Source: JBBATK01 sp044228285 (GTDB lineage Bacteria; Bacteroidota; Ignavibacteria; Kapaibacteriales; NICIL-2). From it: 64,000 bases of DNA. Location: the NCBI GenBank assembly GCA_044228285.1, contig JBGAVD010000006.1:124001-188000 (forward strand). Reading direction: 5' to 3'. The notes beneath the pieces are model-generated. The model was given only the letters and a program-made list of their open reading frames with translations. It made no database searches and was not told the DNA's origin. Each line of letters opens with the position of its first letter. Position 1 is the stretch's first letter. A program made the translations under genes and the position numbers. Positions 9,935 to 19,169 of the stretch are shown here, one piece after another.

Positions 9935-11416
9935 ATGCAAACTTCATTGGACTCCAACGTGCGACTGTCATCCATACCACTTGCTCTCATCATTGTTCTT
10001 CTGTTCAGCACAGCTCAGCTTTCAGCCCAGCAGTGGATTGAGAAGAAGTATGCAGTCGACACCACACTCAACCTCATCTATGGTACTGCTCTCAATTTCA
10101 ACAACGAACTCGATACGCTTCGTCTTGACTTGTATCTTCCACAGTGTGAAGATGCTCTGCAACAAACTCGACGTCCATTGCTTGTTTGGATTCATGGTGG
10201 TGCCTTCCTGGCTGGGACGAAAGAGGATGTCAGCATCGCGAATTTCTGTCGACAATTTGCGCGGCGCGGATATGTATGTGCGAGCTTGAACTACCGTCTC
10301 GGCTTTATCTCCGACACGCTCAACTGGCAATGTAACTATCCCAACTATCCATGTGTATTTGCCCAGGATACGGCAGAGTGGATTCGCGCCTGGTATCGTG
10401 GTGTACAGGATGCAAAGGGAGCGCTTCGCTTTTTGATTCACCGTGCTACGCAGTACCGCATTGATCCTGACAATGTCTTCCTCGCCGGAGAGAGTGCGGG
10501 TTCATTTGTCGCTCTAGGAGCTGCTCTGCTTGATTCTGCGCAGGAGCGTCCACTGCAGAGCTACGCACTCAATGCAATTTCTCTACCTGCAAAGTCTACC
10601 CGTTCGTGCATCTACAATGCTACAAAGCACTTTGGTACTGATCCTATCGTGCGTCCAGACTTGGGTCCGCTCGAGGGCGGTATAGAGCTCGACAATGTTG
10701 ACTACACGATTAAAGCGGTGGCGAATAACTACGGTGGACTTGTTGTCGACCTTTTACGTGTATATAACACGCAGAAACCAAAACCTGCCATCTACAACTT
10801 CCACCAGCCATGCGACATCGTTGTACCCATCGATAGTGGTGTGGTGTATCAGGGTTTAAGTTGGTGTATGACAAATGGCTATGGTTGTTATGGTATTGCG
10901 CATACACCAAAAGTCTATGGCAGTCGCATCATCTCTCGTTGGAACACTCAGCGCAACTATGGCTATGAAATGCACGATGAGTTTACGCCAGTCGAATTCC
11001 CGTACTCCTTTGTGTTTGGTGATGGAAGCTGCACCGATCAGGTCAACAAACCCTGTCATGCCTTCGACAACATCTCGCTGCGCGAGAACAACATCGCTGC
11101 CTACTTTGCTCCTCGTGTGAGTACGCAGAAGATATGCGATACCACACTCGCAAGTTCAGTACACAACACACCTGAGTCACATGCATTTCAGCTCTCACCC
11201 CAACCAGCCAGCGACGAACTCGTGATTCGATGTGGCTCAACAGTGCCGACTAAGGTAGAGCTCTATTCTCTTTGCGCTGAGCAACTCCACTGTCCCATCG
11301 TCCAATCCTCCTCCACCCTTCGTCTCGGGTTGAGTGATCTGCCCGCAGGATGTTACTGCGTTGTGCTGCGTGATGAGAACACGATCCTTCTTCGACGGTA
11401 CTTTTTACATCGCTGA
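9935..11416 (+). CDS. Secreted carboxylesterase (alpha/beta-hydrolase) with T9SS sorting domain
   Basis: 493 residues from the ATG at 9935. A signal peptide (IPLALIIVLLFSTAQLSAQ) precedes a type-B carboxylesterase/lipase fold: oxyanion-hole motif VWIHGGAF, NYRLGF, and the nucleophile elbow AGESAG with Ser187. Later acid and His residues of the triad are plausible (for example in the DIVVPIDSG region and the HDEF/HAFD segments) but cannot be fixed by eye. The last ~80 residues are a T9SS-like C-terminal domain (LSPQPASDELVIRC, then LSDLPAGCYCVVLRDE). It is likely exported and surface-bound or released, cleaving carboxylic esters. It sits among other T9SS cargo genes on the same strand. Confidence 0.88.
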   Translation: MQTSLDSNVRLSSIPLALIIVLLFSTAQLSAQQWIEKKYAVDTTLNLIYGTALNFNNELDTLRLDLYLPQCEDALQQTRRPLLVWIHGGAFLAGTKEDVSIANFCRQFARRGYVCASLNYRLGFISDTLNWQCNYPNYPCVFAQDTAEWIRAWYRGVQDAKGALRFLIHRATQYRIDPDNVFLAGESAGSFVALGAALLDSAQERPLQSYALNAISLPAKSTRSCIYNATKHFGTDPIVRPDLGPLEGGIELDNVDYTIKAVANNYGGLVVDLLRVYNTQKPKPAIYNFHQPCDIVVPIDSGVVYQGLSWCMTNGYGCYGIAHTPKVYGSRIISRWNTQRNYGYEMHDEFTPVEFPYSFVFGDGSCTDQVNKPCHAFDNISLRENNIAAYFAPRVSTQKICDTTLASSVHNTPESHAFQLSPQPASDELVIRCGSTVPTKVELYSLCAEQLHCPIVQSSSTLRLGLSDLPAGCYCVVLRDENTILLRRYFLHR

Positions 11417-11819
11417 GTTCGGTGATTTCCTGAACGACAACACTATCATTCTTTCCTTGGTTGAAGTTGTTCACGCGGTCGCCGCATCTACTCAAGCTGA
11501 TTCCAGATCTGACACATTGTTCGTTGCGCAGCGCGAATTCAATGTAGTCTTACAATCCTAAGGGACACACGAACACAATCGCAGCTCGTCGTCAAACTAA
11601 AGCTGAGAACCACCCAATGCTTATCGATCTCAGTCTCGAGGAGAGCGCTGCCGCAGGCAGCAAGCGATGATGAAGAGACGCTTGATGTGTCACTGCAGAA
11701 CGGAATGAGTTGTCTATCGAGATTCTCTTGCACTGCCCACACTCGAACGACAAGATCCCAGTTGTCGAGTCGAGCGGTCTCGAAGGCTGCAGTTCAAAAC
11801 ACCATCGACGTTAACTGTT
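11417..11819. other. 403-bp intergenic stretch with no gene recognised
   Basis: Several short open frames exist on both strands, none with a signal, motif or ribosome site worth defending. It may contain the promoter and leader for the next secreted protein. Confidence 0.35.
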
Positions 11820-14441
11820 ATGAGACAATGCGGTCCATTGAGCCTCTGTGCGATAGCCATGATGTGCTTGCTGATGAGCAGCGCGAAAGCACAAACTGCC
11901 GACAACTCTCGTTGGGATACACGATTCAACATTAGCGGTACTATTTTTCCAGACTACCCAGCGAAGCCTGAACCTGGTGTCATGGCGATGGCGATCTCCG
12001 GAGACTACCTTGTTCTTGGAGGCTACTTCACGAGTCCGGGAAAGTGCATAGGATTGTGGAACCGGCGTACATCCACTTGGGAAAGCGTCGGCGATGGATG
12101 TTGGAATACGGTCAGGCGTAGCAGCAGTCCTCTAGCCTACGCCCATGTTGACGGACTTTATGCTGATGGAGATTCTGTTTTTGTGTGGGGTGATTTTCAT
12201 AGCGCGAACAACCAAACTGCGCGCGGCTTTGCCATCTTACATCCAGCAAGGAAGAGCTTGCGACCAGACACGAGCTTGCATTCAAGCATTCAATCAATGG
12301 TTCGCATTGACTCAACATTCTACCTCAGCGGCAGCTTCACATCAGATTCTGGCATACAGTCTCACTTGGTAACATACACTCATGGACTGTGGCAGATGCA
12401 GCCTGCTTGTGCCCAAGGCATTGATACCACTTGTACATTAGCCCAGTTAAACAACGAGCTCTATGCTGCCTCAGGGAACTTTTCGCAGAGCTTTGGCAAA
12501 GTGATTCGTTGGGATGGAAAGAAGTGGGTGTCATTGATAGATAGTGTGCAGAGTAGTCTCGGTGCGAGTGATCGCTACCCTCTGCGACTCGTTGCGAGCT
12601 CACATTCCCTGTATCTCTATGGAGTCTTTGACAGCGTACATGTACCGAATAAGGGATGGATCGCTGCACCTGGTCTTATACAGTATGACGGACAGAGCTG
12701 GCACGCACTCAGTTCAGAGATGAGTTCACGCTCCAGTGTAGGTATTAGCGCGCTTAGCTGCGACAGTACAGGAGTCTGGGTTGGAGGTTCTTTGACTTCT
12801 ATTAATCAGATCGCTGTGAATAGCGTAGCGCAGTGGTTGGAGAGCTCGAAGACCTGGACGCCACTGACGGGTGGTATTCCTGATATCAACAACTGGAATC
12901 TGACAATCAATGCTATTCTTCGCACCGATAGTGTGCTCTATATAGCTGGATTGTTCCCTACAGCAGGTGGAAGCTTTGTGAACAATGTTGCTTGCTTTCA
13001 TCTCAACGACATGTCTTGGTCTCCGCTCAATGGTACAAACACACTTGCACCGAATGCTCGTTGCACCTTGTTTAGAGATGGCAACGAGCTACTTGCCATT
13101 GGAGATTTCGAATGGGCGGCGGACAAACAGTGTAATCACATAGCGCGTTGGGATGGTAGAGCATGGAGAAGTCTTAGTAGCGGAATCGTTGGAGGTGGGC
13201 GATTTCAGCCTGATAGTTTGCCGCGTATTACGAATAGATTTGAAGGACTGTGGCATTACGTGAGAACCACCCGAGGACAATTTCTCGCTGGCTCGTTTGA
13301 ACTTATCGGTGCTCTGAATTGTGGATCAATTGCAAAGTGGGACAATGGTACATTAGAGTGTGTAGATGGTGGACTTAGTGAGAGTCACCTGGGACGTCAG
13401 CCAAAAGCAATCAACTCAGCTTTCGTGAGTTCAGCTGTTGGCCTCGATGACAAACTCTTCGTGTGCGGTGATTTTACAAAGGCTGGCTCAAAGCCAGCGA
13501 ACTCCGTAGCGTTGTGGGATGCTGGTGGTTGGAAGGCACTTGCACAGAGCATACAGGTGAAGAGTTATCAGAGTCTGAACCTAGCTGTCGACTCTGCAAA
13601 GGGCGTGCTCCTAGCGGGCGAAGGTCTTGAGCTCATTGACAGTTTGGTCCTGAACGGCATTGCCCGTTGGAATGGCACGTCATGGTCTAAGCTACTACCA
13701 TCAGTCTACAAAGCCGACATCACGCGCATGTGTGTGGCAGAAGATGGCACTTTGTTTTGTGCGGGTAGCGTTGATAGTAGCGACAAGCGCATTGTCCGAG
13801 CCTTAGCGCGGTGGACGGGGACCTATTGGGACGATCTGGGTGTGCGTCCAACCAAGTTTATACCCTCTATTGGAAGCTTGGCTTGTAAAGGAGAGTTGTT
13901 GTACGTATGCGGTCAATTTGATTCGATGTCGACCCATGCTGTCCGCAACGTTGCCGTATGGAACATGCGCACTCGCGAGTGGTCTGGACTTGGTGACGGC
14001 GTGTACAACAGCGTCATCGACAGTAGCATGCGCCGAAGCTTAGGTACAAGCTCTATCGCCTTTCTGGGTGATACGGTGTACTTCAGCGGAGATTTCTGCT
14101 ATGCAGGCTCTAAGCCCTCGTATGGCATGGCAGCATGGCTGCCAGCGAAAACAAATGTTGTTGAACAAGAATCCGAACGAAAGAACACTGCTGTTTCGGT
14201 CTATCCAAACCCCACGCAAGCAAGAGCCACGCTACGTTTTGGAGTTGAGACAGAGCAAGACGTGCTTATCCAGGTTGTGGACCTGCTTGGCACAAGACTA
14301 CAGACTGTACACAGGGGTCTCCTGCAGGCCGGTAGCTATTCAAGCTCAATAGATCTCGGAGATTACTCGGTTGGCCTCTACTATGTTCTGATACAGCGAG
14401 GATTTGATTGCGTCGCCATGCCTTTACATCTATCACGATAG
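11820..14441 (+). CDS. Secreted propeller-like repeat protein with T9SS sorting domain
   Basis: 873 residues. A signal peptide (SLCAIAMMCLLMSSAKAQ) is followed by about 10-12 degenerate repeats of ~55-70 residues with the pattern 'i-a-x-W-x-G-x-x-W-x-x-L-x-x-G' then 'y-v-x-G-x-F'. Examples are IRWDGKKWVSL, IARWDGRAWRSLSSGI, IARWNGTSWSKLL and VAVWNMRTREWSGLGDGV. This pattern is common in secreted Bacteroidota proteins and is expected to fold as beta-propeller blades. The C-terminus is a T9SS domain with VYPNPTQARATLRF and DYSVGLYYVLIQRG. No enzymatic motif is visible; adhesion or scaffold function is an inference. No strong ribosome site precedes the ATG, but the signal peptide supports this start. 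Confidence 0.85.
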   Translation: MRQCGPLSLCAIAMMCLLMSSAKAQTADNSRWDTRFNISGTIFPDYPAKPEPGVMAMAISGDYLVLGGYFTSPGKCIGLWNRRTSTWESVGDGCWNTVRRSSSPLAYAHVDGLYADGDSVFVWGDFHSANNQTARGFAILHPARKSLRPDTSLHSSIQSMVRIDSTFYLSGSFTSDSGIQSHLVTYTHGLWQMQPACAQGIDTTCTLAQLNNELYAASGNFSQSFGKVIRWDGKKWVSLIDSVQSSLGASDRYPLRLVASSHSLYLYGVFDSVHVPNKGWIAAPGLIQYDGQSWHALSSEMSSRSSVGISALSCDSTGVWVGGSLTSINQIAVNSVAQWLESSKTWTPLTGGIPDINNWNLTINAILRTDSVLYIAGLFPTAGGSFVNNVACFHLNDMSWSPLNGTNTLAPNARCTLFRDGNELLAIGDFEWAADKQCNHIARWDGRAWRSLSSGIVGGGRFQPDSLPRITNRFEGLWHYVRTTRGQFLAGSFELIGALNCGSIAKWDNGTLECVDGGLSESHLGRQPKAINSAFVSSAVGLDDKLFVCGDFTKAGSKPANSVALWDAGGWKALAQSIQVKSYQSLNLAVDSAKGVLLAGEGLELIDSLVLNGIARWNGTSWSKLLPSVYKADITRMCVAEDGTLFCAGSVDSSDKRIVRALARWTGTYWDDLGVRPTKFIPSIGSLACKGELLYVCGQFDSMSTHAVRNVAVWNMRTREWSGLGDGVYNSVIDSSMRRSLGTSSIAFLGDTVYFSGDFCYAGSKPSYGMAAWLPAKTNVVEQESERKNTAVSVYPNPTQARATLRFGVETEQDVLIQVVDLLGTRLQTVHRGLLQAGSYSSSIDLGDYSVGLYYVLIQRGFDCVAMPLHLSR

Positions 14442-14573
14442 GATGAGCTTTTCATAACATTCCCCAAGATTTCCCCACCCTCTACAATCTCGTGTTCATG
14501 ATTTCGTTCCTGTGTACTTTGAGGCTTGTCGAGACAGCAAGTCAACCATTTTTACACACTTTAGGACTACACT

Positions 14574-15071
14574 ATGTACTCAAATGTACAAGACTTTTTG
14601 ACCCAGTTTGCGCACGAGAGCGCTGCAACCACGAAGCTCTTAGCTGCAGTGTCAGATGCACACTTTAACGACGAGCCAAACGCCCATGTGCGTTCAACCG
14701 GTCGTTTGTCATGGCACATTGCCAAGGCAGTTTCTGAAATTGGCGGCTTACTCCCAGTTAGCCTTACAAAAGTTGGTGACAGTGACAAGCCATTGAATGC
14801 TGCTGCAGCTGCGGCGCTTCACAGCAAGTCGGCAGCTGAAGTTCTTGCTGCAGTCAAGAGTACAATAACCAACGATATGCTTGGCAACGAGATCAATGCT
14901 TGGGGTATGACCTGGACTGTAAGCTCAATACTCTGGATGATCGTTGCGCACGAGATTCACCACCGTGGACAATTGCAAATTGTGATGCGCGTCGTTGGTG
15001 ATGTTCCAGTTGGTGTTGTTGGACCAACAGACGAAGAAATGCAAGCAATGATGGCTGCACAAAAAGGATAA
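14574..15071 (+). CDS. DinB family protein
   Basis: 165 residues. Metal-ligand pattern of the DinB four-helix bundle: LSWHIAKAVSEIG in helix 2 and VAHEIHHRGQLQIVMR near the C-terminus. The ending VGVVGPTDEEMQAMM resembles other DinB proteins that end in a proline-rich tail. Members bind a divalent metal and include thiol-dependent transferases; the substrate is unknown. It is a second DinB-fold gene within 10 kb of the YfiT-like one but only distantly similar. A clear terminator follows. Confidence 0.87.
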   Translation: MYSNVQDFLTQFAHESAATTKLLAAVSDAHFNDEPNAHVRSTGRLSWHIAKAVSEIGGLLPVSLTKVGDSDKPLNAAAAAALHSKSAAEVLAAVKSTITNDMLGNEINAWGMTWTVSSILWMIVAHEIHHRGQLQIVMRVVGDVPVGVVGPTDEEMQAMMAAQKG

Positions 15072-15111
15072 TAGCCGCAGGCTCTGTACCCTTTACAAAA
15101 TGAAATTTCAG

Positions 15112-15145
15112 AAGCGGCATGATGAACTCATGCCGCTTTTGTTTT
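15112..15145 (+). terminator. Rho-independent terminator after the dinB-family gene
   Basis: Arms AAGCGGCATGA (15112-15122) and TCATGCCGCTT (15128-15138) form a perfect 11-bp stem with a 5-base loop, followed by TTTTGTTTT. It lies 41 bp after the stop codon. Confidence 0.9.
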
Positions 15146-15400
15146 AATATACATGGTTATGTAGTTAGCAGAGTTGATTGGGCGAGGCGATTGCGCATGG
15201 CCATTGCGCTATTTTGATGTGCGAGGCGATTGTGCGATGCGATTACCCGATTACCCGGTTTCCCAGGGCTCGGCTTCGCATCGCCCTGGGCTGTGGGGAA
15301 TCGGCCCGATGGGCCTCGACGTTTGGGCGACGTTTTGTTAGAATCGCTTTCTGCGTATGATTTCCCTCAAGACATCTGCGCGTTGTTGTGGCGTTGATGT
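15146..15400. repeat. Intergenic repeats including a solitary copy of the CCCAGGGC...GCCCTGGG palindrome
   Basis: GCGAGGCGATTG occurs twice about 36 bp apart (near 15182 and 15218) and GATTACCC is directly repeated. At 15262-15290 an 8-bp stem (CCCAGGGC / GCCCTGGG) encloses CGGCTTCGC. This is the same palindromic half-unit that makes up the arrays at 21411-21934 and 22096-22345, so the element is dispersed as well as arrayed. No gene is convincing here. Confidence 0.7.
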
Positions 15401-16582
15401 CTAGTTCAGACTAAAACCGAAGCCCAATGTGAAGCCGGTGTCATAGGGTAGAATTTCTGAGTTGTTGATGCTCAGTTGCATGAGACCTGCCTCAACATAG
15501 AATTTGCGGTTGAGACTCATTCCAAGGGTTTCGCGAAACACAGCACCGTAGATAAAGTGTGTGTCTTTGCGATTGCCATAATCAATAGACTCTTTGCTCA
15601 GCACAAGTGCAAGATTGAGTCCGACAAACAACGAGCGTGGAGCCGTTGAAAAGAGATAGCGTGTGAGCACAGCGCCACCATAGGTAATACCGCCTCCCTT
15701 TAGGTTTTTCTCTACATGATAGATATCGCTGTACTCCAGATATGCGCCGCCGCCGAAGACCCAGTGCGAGCTATCAGAGGACGAGATTGCACTGTAGCTG
15801 AGTCGTAATGACGTCAACAGAGTATTTCCCCACGAGTAGGCAAAGCCAATTTCGCTTTTCGACTTCGACAAATCTCGAACAGGCGCTGCTTGGATGAGTG
15901 TATCGCGACGGTTCTGCACGCTCGCACCTGTGCCCACCCGCATCTGCCTCTGATCGGCGGCCGTCGTATCTGCCGAACTCAGACGCTCCTTCTCTAGATT
16001 GCTATTTGATCCTAAGCTCATAGGAGTGATAGTGGAAACAAACTGTGAAGCGCAGGTAGCGACGGCTTTGTACAGCAAAGGCTCTATCTGATTGGTAACA
16101 TCAATGCCAGATGTGACACGATCACGAAAGTGCGTTTGAATGTACAACGTAGAATCTGTGCGTAGTGGAAGGGCAAAGCGCATACTGAGCTGACATTCTG
16201 CATACTCTGAGAATAGAGAACTTCCTTCATGGACCGACATTGAATCGATGTAGACAGTTGTTTGCAGAGTATCCTTCGATGCATTAGCGACGAAAAGCGT
16301 CTTGAGCTCTTGTTGAACAAACTCGCTCACCGGAACATTGACAACATAGGGTACGGTGCCATTGAAAAGTCCGACGCGTGCAGTGCCAACATCAAACTTG
16401 CTATCAGCGCGTTTATCAACAACACGACGCACTTCAATGGGCTGCGCCCGGATAGTAGCTGCTTGAATGTCTTTGTGTTTATAGTTGGGTTTCAAAACAA
16501 TCTGGCCGGCACCGCAGCTCATGCATGCCATGGCCAACACGAGGACTGCAAAGACTCTAATCACTACACCAATTCTCATCAT
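15401..16582 (-). CDS. Uncharacterised lipoprotein with predicted C-terminal barrel-like region
   Basis: 393 residues. The N-terminus is a lipoprotein-type signal (VFAVLVLAMACMSCGAG) with two candidate lipidated cysteines. Residues ~25-180 contain 'IEVRRVVDKR', 'GTARVGLFNGTVPYV' and 'FVQQELKTLF', a pattern seen in YajG-like periplasmic lipoproteins. Residues ~240-393 are rich in aromatic-ended strands and end GFTLGFGFSLN, as in small outer-membrane beta-barrels. It may therefore be a lipoprotein-barrel fusion. Function is unknown. The second codon is also ATG, so the start may be three bases further in. Confidence 0.75.
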   Translation of the reverse strand: MMRIGVVIRVFAVLVLAMACMSCGAGQIVLKPNYKHKDIQAATIRAQPIEVRRVVDKRADSKFDVGTARVGLFNGTVPYVVNVPVSEFVQQELKTLFVANASKDTLQTTVYIDSMSVHEGSSLFSEYAECQLSMRFALPLRTDSTLYIQTHFRDRVTSGIDVTNQIEPLLYKAVATCASQFVSTITPMSLGSNSNLEKERLSSADTTAADQRQMRVGTGASVQNRRDTLIQAAPVRDLSKSKSEIGFAYSWGNTLLTSLRLSYSAISSSDSSHWVFGGGAYLEYSDIYHVEKNLKGGGITYGGAVLTRYLFSTAPRSLFVGLNLALVLSKESIDYGNRKDTHFIYGAVFRETLGMSLNRKFYVEAGLMQLSINNSEILPYDTGFTLGFGFSLN

Positions 16583-16802
16583 ACTCTTCAGTCGGAAAGT
16601 TCAATTGATTGTCCAAACGACACGACACATACTTCTCATCATGTTCAGTGCAATTCCTTGCTTGAACTGCACAGCCTGACTCACAAAGTCAGAGAGTCGA
16701 GTAGTGCGCAATAACTATTCGTGCCAGATAGAGAATGACACAGCAGCACTAGATGTTATCATCAGCTAGCAAAACTGTGCACGAATACACGCGACCGCGA
16801 GT

Positions 16803-16949
16803 TTAATCCTGCAATGTGGAGCGCTCAGCAAGATACTGCTTGGCTTTCTGCGCACTCACCGTGCAGCGCGACGACTCAACATCGTACGCAATCTTTGTCT
16901 TGTGTCTTGCTTTGACCCAGTACAAAACATGGCGGTATGAACTGGTCAT
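16803..16949 (-). CDS. Small 48-codon reading frame overlapping the metK terminator hairpin
   Basis: The ATG at 16949 opens 48 codons: MTSSYRHVLYW at the start, KTKIAYDVESS in the middle, QKAKQYLAERS near the end. Amino-acid composition is protein-like (few rare residues, amphipathic C-terminal helix). The start codon sits in the right-hand arm of the hairpin that follows metK, so translation would need read-through or a separate promoter. No good ribosome site is visible. It could be a real small protein, a remnant, or chance. Confidence 0.35.
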   Translation of the reverse strand: MTSSYRHVLYWVKARHKTKIAYDVESSRCTVSAQKAKQYLAERSTLQD

Positions 16950-16958
16950 ACCGCCATG
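16924..16958 (-). terminator. Rho-independent terminator of metK
   Basis: On the minus strand a perfect 13-bp stem (CATGGCGGTATGA and TCATACCGCCATG) with a 5-base loop is followed by TTTT, 31 bp beyond the metK stop codon. Confidence 0.88.
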
Positions 16959-16988
16959 TGATTTGCGGATCGAGAAAGAAATGAAGTC

Positions 16989-18131
16989 TTAGGCGAAGTT
17001 CTTTTTGAGAAGATCGACGAGGTCCAAGTTTTCCCAAGGGAATTGAGCACGACCGAAGTGACCGTAAGCGGCACTGGCGCGATAGATAGGTTGACGAAGG
17101 TTCAGACGCTCGATGATGCCGCGAGGCGTCATGTCGATGTGTTTCATGATGAACTCAGACAAGTGGTGTCCGGAAACATCACCATTGCCGTGCAAGTTCA
17201 CGTACAACGAAACAGGCTGCGCTACACCGATTGCATAGCTAACCTGAATAGTACATTCTGAGCTAATGCCAGCGGCGACGATATTCTTTGCGAGGTGACG
17301 AGCAGCGTAGGCAGCTGAGCGATCCACCTTTGTAGGATCCTTACCACTGAAAGCACCGCCGCCGTGAGGAGCCTTGCCACCGTAGGTATCAACAATGATC
17401 TTGCGGCCGGTAAGACCAGTATCACCGTGTGGTCCACCAATGATGAACTGACCAGTTGGGTTCACATGGAACTTGGTTTTACGATCGATGAGGTGTTTAG
17501 GAATAACCTTGCGGATCACATTCTCGATGACATCATCTTTCAATGCTTTGGTCTTAATGCCTGGATCATGTTGTGTTGATACAACAACCGCATCAACGCG
17601 AACGATCTCGTTCTTGTCGTTGTATTCAAGAGTCACTTGTGACTTCGCATCTGGTCGAAGGTACGGCATCAGCTTCGGTTGTTTCTTACGAATCGTCGCC
17701 AAGCGTTGAACGAGCGAGTGTGCGTAGGAAATCGCTGCTGGCATGTACTCTTTTGTCTCGTTGCATGCATATCCGAACATCATACCCTGATCACCAGCAC
17801 CACCAGTATCAACACCCATTGCGATATCAGGTGATTGACGATTGATGACGTTGATGACAGCGCAGGAGTCAGCATCAAAACGATATTCAGCGCGTGTGTA
17901 GCCAATATCGCGAATAACGCCACGAACCAAATCTGGCAGGTCGATGTAGGTTTGCGTGGTGATCTCACCACCGACAACAATCATACCCGTGCTTGCAAAG
18001 CACTCACAGGCAACGCGACCCATTGGATCGTCTTTGAGAACAGCATCGAGGACGGCATCAGAGACCTGATCGCAGACTTTATCCGGGTGACCTTCCGAGA
18101 CCGACTCCGAGGTAAAAAAGTAGTTCGCCAT
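16989..18131 (-). CDS. metK: S-adenosylmethionine synthase
   Basis: 380 residues, the usual MetK length, making S-adenosylmethionine from methionine and ATP in the cytosol. Signature segments: TSESVSEGHPDKVCDQ at the N-terminus, GGAGDQGMMFGYA (ATP site), and DTYGGKAPHGGGAFSGKDP followed by VDRSAAY (substrate and phosphate loop). The frame stays open upstream, but the ATG that gives MANYFFTSESVSEGHPDK is the conserved start. The gene begins 74 bp after a lipoprotein gene on the same strand. I see no SAM riboswitch in that short gap. It ends with a strong terminator. Confidence 0.98.
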   Translation of the reverse strand: MANYFFTSESVSEGHPDKVCDQVSDAVLDAVLKDDPMGRVACECFASTGMIVVGGEITTQTYIDLPDLVRGVIRDIGYTRAEYRFDADSCAVINVINRQSPDIAMGVDTGGAGDQGMMFGYACNETKEYMPAAISYAHSLVQRLATIRKKQPKLMPYLRPDAKSQVTLEYNDKNEIVRVDAVVVSTQHDPGIKTKALKDDVIENVIRKVIPKHLIDRKTKFHVNPTGQFIIGGPHGDTGLTGRKIIVDTYGGKAPHGGGAFSGKDPTKVDRSAAYAARHLAKNIVAAGISSECTIQVSYAIGVAQPVSLYVNLHGNGDVSGHHLSEFIMKHIDMTPRGIIERLNLRQPIYRASAAYGHFGRAQFPWENLDLVDLLKKNFA

Positions 18132-18205
18132 TGTATGTGTACGAGTCTTGTGTTTGAGAGTAATTGTTTTCAGAACAGTCGGCAAAAATACAGCGTATTT
18201 CCTTC

Positions 18206-19072
18206 TTAGTTGCCAAAGCGGATGTCAACAACAGGCGTTTTTTCGATCCACATGGCATCGTGCATCTGCTTCTCGAGCTTTGCTGCAAGTTTCGGGTTCT
18301 TGGACTTGGCCTTCACCATGGCGAGCAGTCCAGAAAGATCTATATGAGCGAACGTGAGCCGATTCTCGACGCGTTTTGTTGAGTTGGTAGACTCAATAGT
18401 GCCCTGCGGCTCAATCGCCAGATTCATTTCCAAGGAGTCGAGTGCCGAGGCAAACATCTCAGCAAATGGATTTTCGGGCTCTTTTTCCGCTTTTCCCTTC
18501 TTCTTTTTGGTTCCTTGATCGTTCGAGTTCCCCGCTAACAAGCCACCGAACTCAGCCATTTTTTCGGCGTTTCTTGAGTGGACGCGAAGGAGGGAGGGAC
18601 TACCCTTCGTGAACTCAAACTTCGACCAAACTTGTGCGCTGGTATCGTCGTCAGATTGTCCCAAAGAACTCTGCGACTTAAATAGCTCTTTCGGGTTAAT
18701 CTTCGTGATATCATCAAAGCGAAAGATCGCATTCGCACCGATGGTATCGCCGTGGCGAACGATGTACCGTATTGTTTCGAAGTGGATGATACCACCAGAA
18801 GAATCAGCGGTCATTCGAGCTTGAGCTTCCAGACCAGATGCTGCAGTTTTATTCTCCGATGTATTCGAAGTGTCATCCTTCATTTCCTTGATCATCTGCA
18901 AGGTTTCCTCTTTCAGCACAATCATGTACTCCATCGTGCCGCTACCGTCTGGCTTCGGTTTAAGAGTTAGGCTGAAGGTCTTCAAGCAGGCACTGAGGCT
19001 AACGGCCATGAGGAGTGCCAAGCCAAGCAGGGCACTGCGTTGCAGCGCTCCATTCAAACGTGGTGTTTTCAT
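18206..19072 (-). CDS. Uncharacterised lipoprotein
   Basis: 288 residues. Lipoprotein signal with lipobox LSAC (Cys29), followed directly by a strand-rich region starting LKTFSLTLKPKPDGSG, a pattern like the LppM-type domain where a lipidated Cys precedes 'x-v-x-DGSG'. Residues ~195-215 are lysine/glutamate-rich (KKKKGKAEKEPENPF). No catalytic motif. The frame is open for 74 codons upstream, but only this ATG gives a signal peptide. A GCGGGC-TTC-GCCCGC hairpin lies 20 bp upstream. Probably anchored in an envelope membrane; role unknown. Confidence 0.75.
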   Translation of the reverse strand: MKTPRLNGALQRSALLGLALLMAVSLSACLKTFSLTLKPKPDGSGTMEYMIVLKEETLQMIKEMKDDTSNTSENKTAASGLEAQARMTADSSGGIIHFETIRYIVRHGDTIGANAIFRFDDITKINPKELFKSQSSLGQSDDDTSAQVWSKFEFTKGSPSLLRVHSRNAEKMAEFGGLLAGNSNDQGTKKKKGKAEKEPENPFAEMFASALDSLEMNLAIEPQGTIESTNSTKRVENRLTFAHIDLSGLLAMVKAKSKNPKLAAKLEKQMHDAMWIEKTPVVDIRFGN

Positions 19073-19093
19073 AAATCCCCTATTAATACACAG

Positions 19094-19108
19094 GCGGGCT
19101 TCGCCCGC
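19094..19108. repeat. Short TTC-loop hairpin
   Basis: GCGGGC (19094-19099) and GCCCGC (19103-19108) around a TTC loop, in the leader of the downstream lipoprotein gene. One of several GCGAAGC/GCTTCGC-centred hairpins in this window. Confidence 0.7.
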
Positions 19109-19169
19109 ACTTCGTGAAGAGTAATGATAGAGCCGTGTTGACTTGACCCTCTGGTGTGGGTCATTGAAG

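Noticed and set aside
15178..15360. 60-codon plus-strand frame
   Set aside because: Made of short direct repeats and the dispersed palindrome; no ribosome site.
18132..18205. SAM riboswitch ahead of metK
   Set aside because: Only 74 bp are available and no conserved SAM-I/II-like stems could be drawn.
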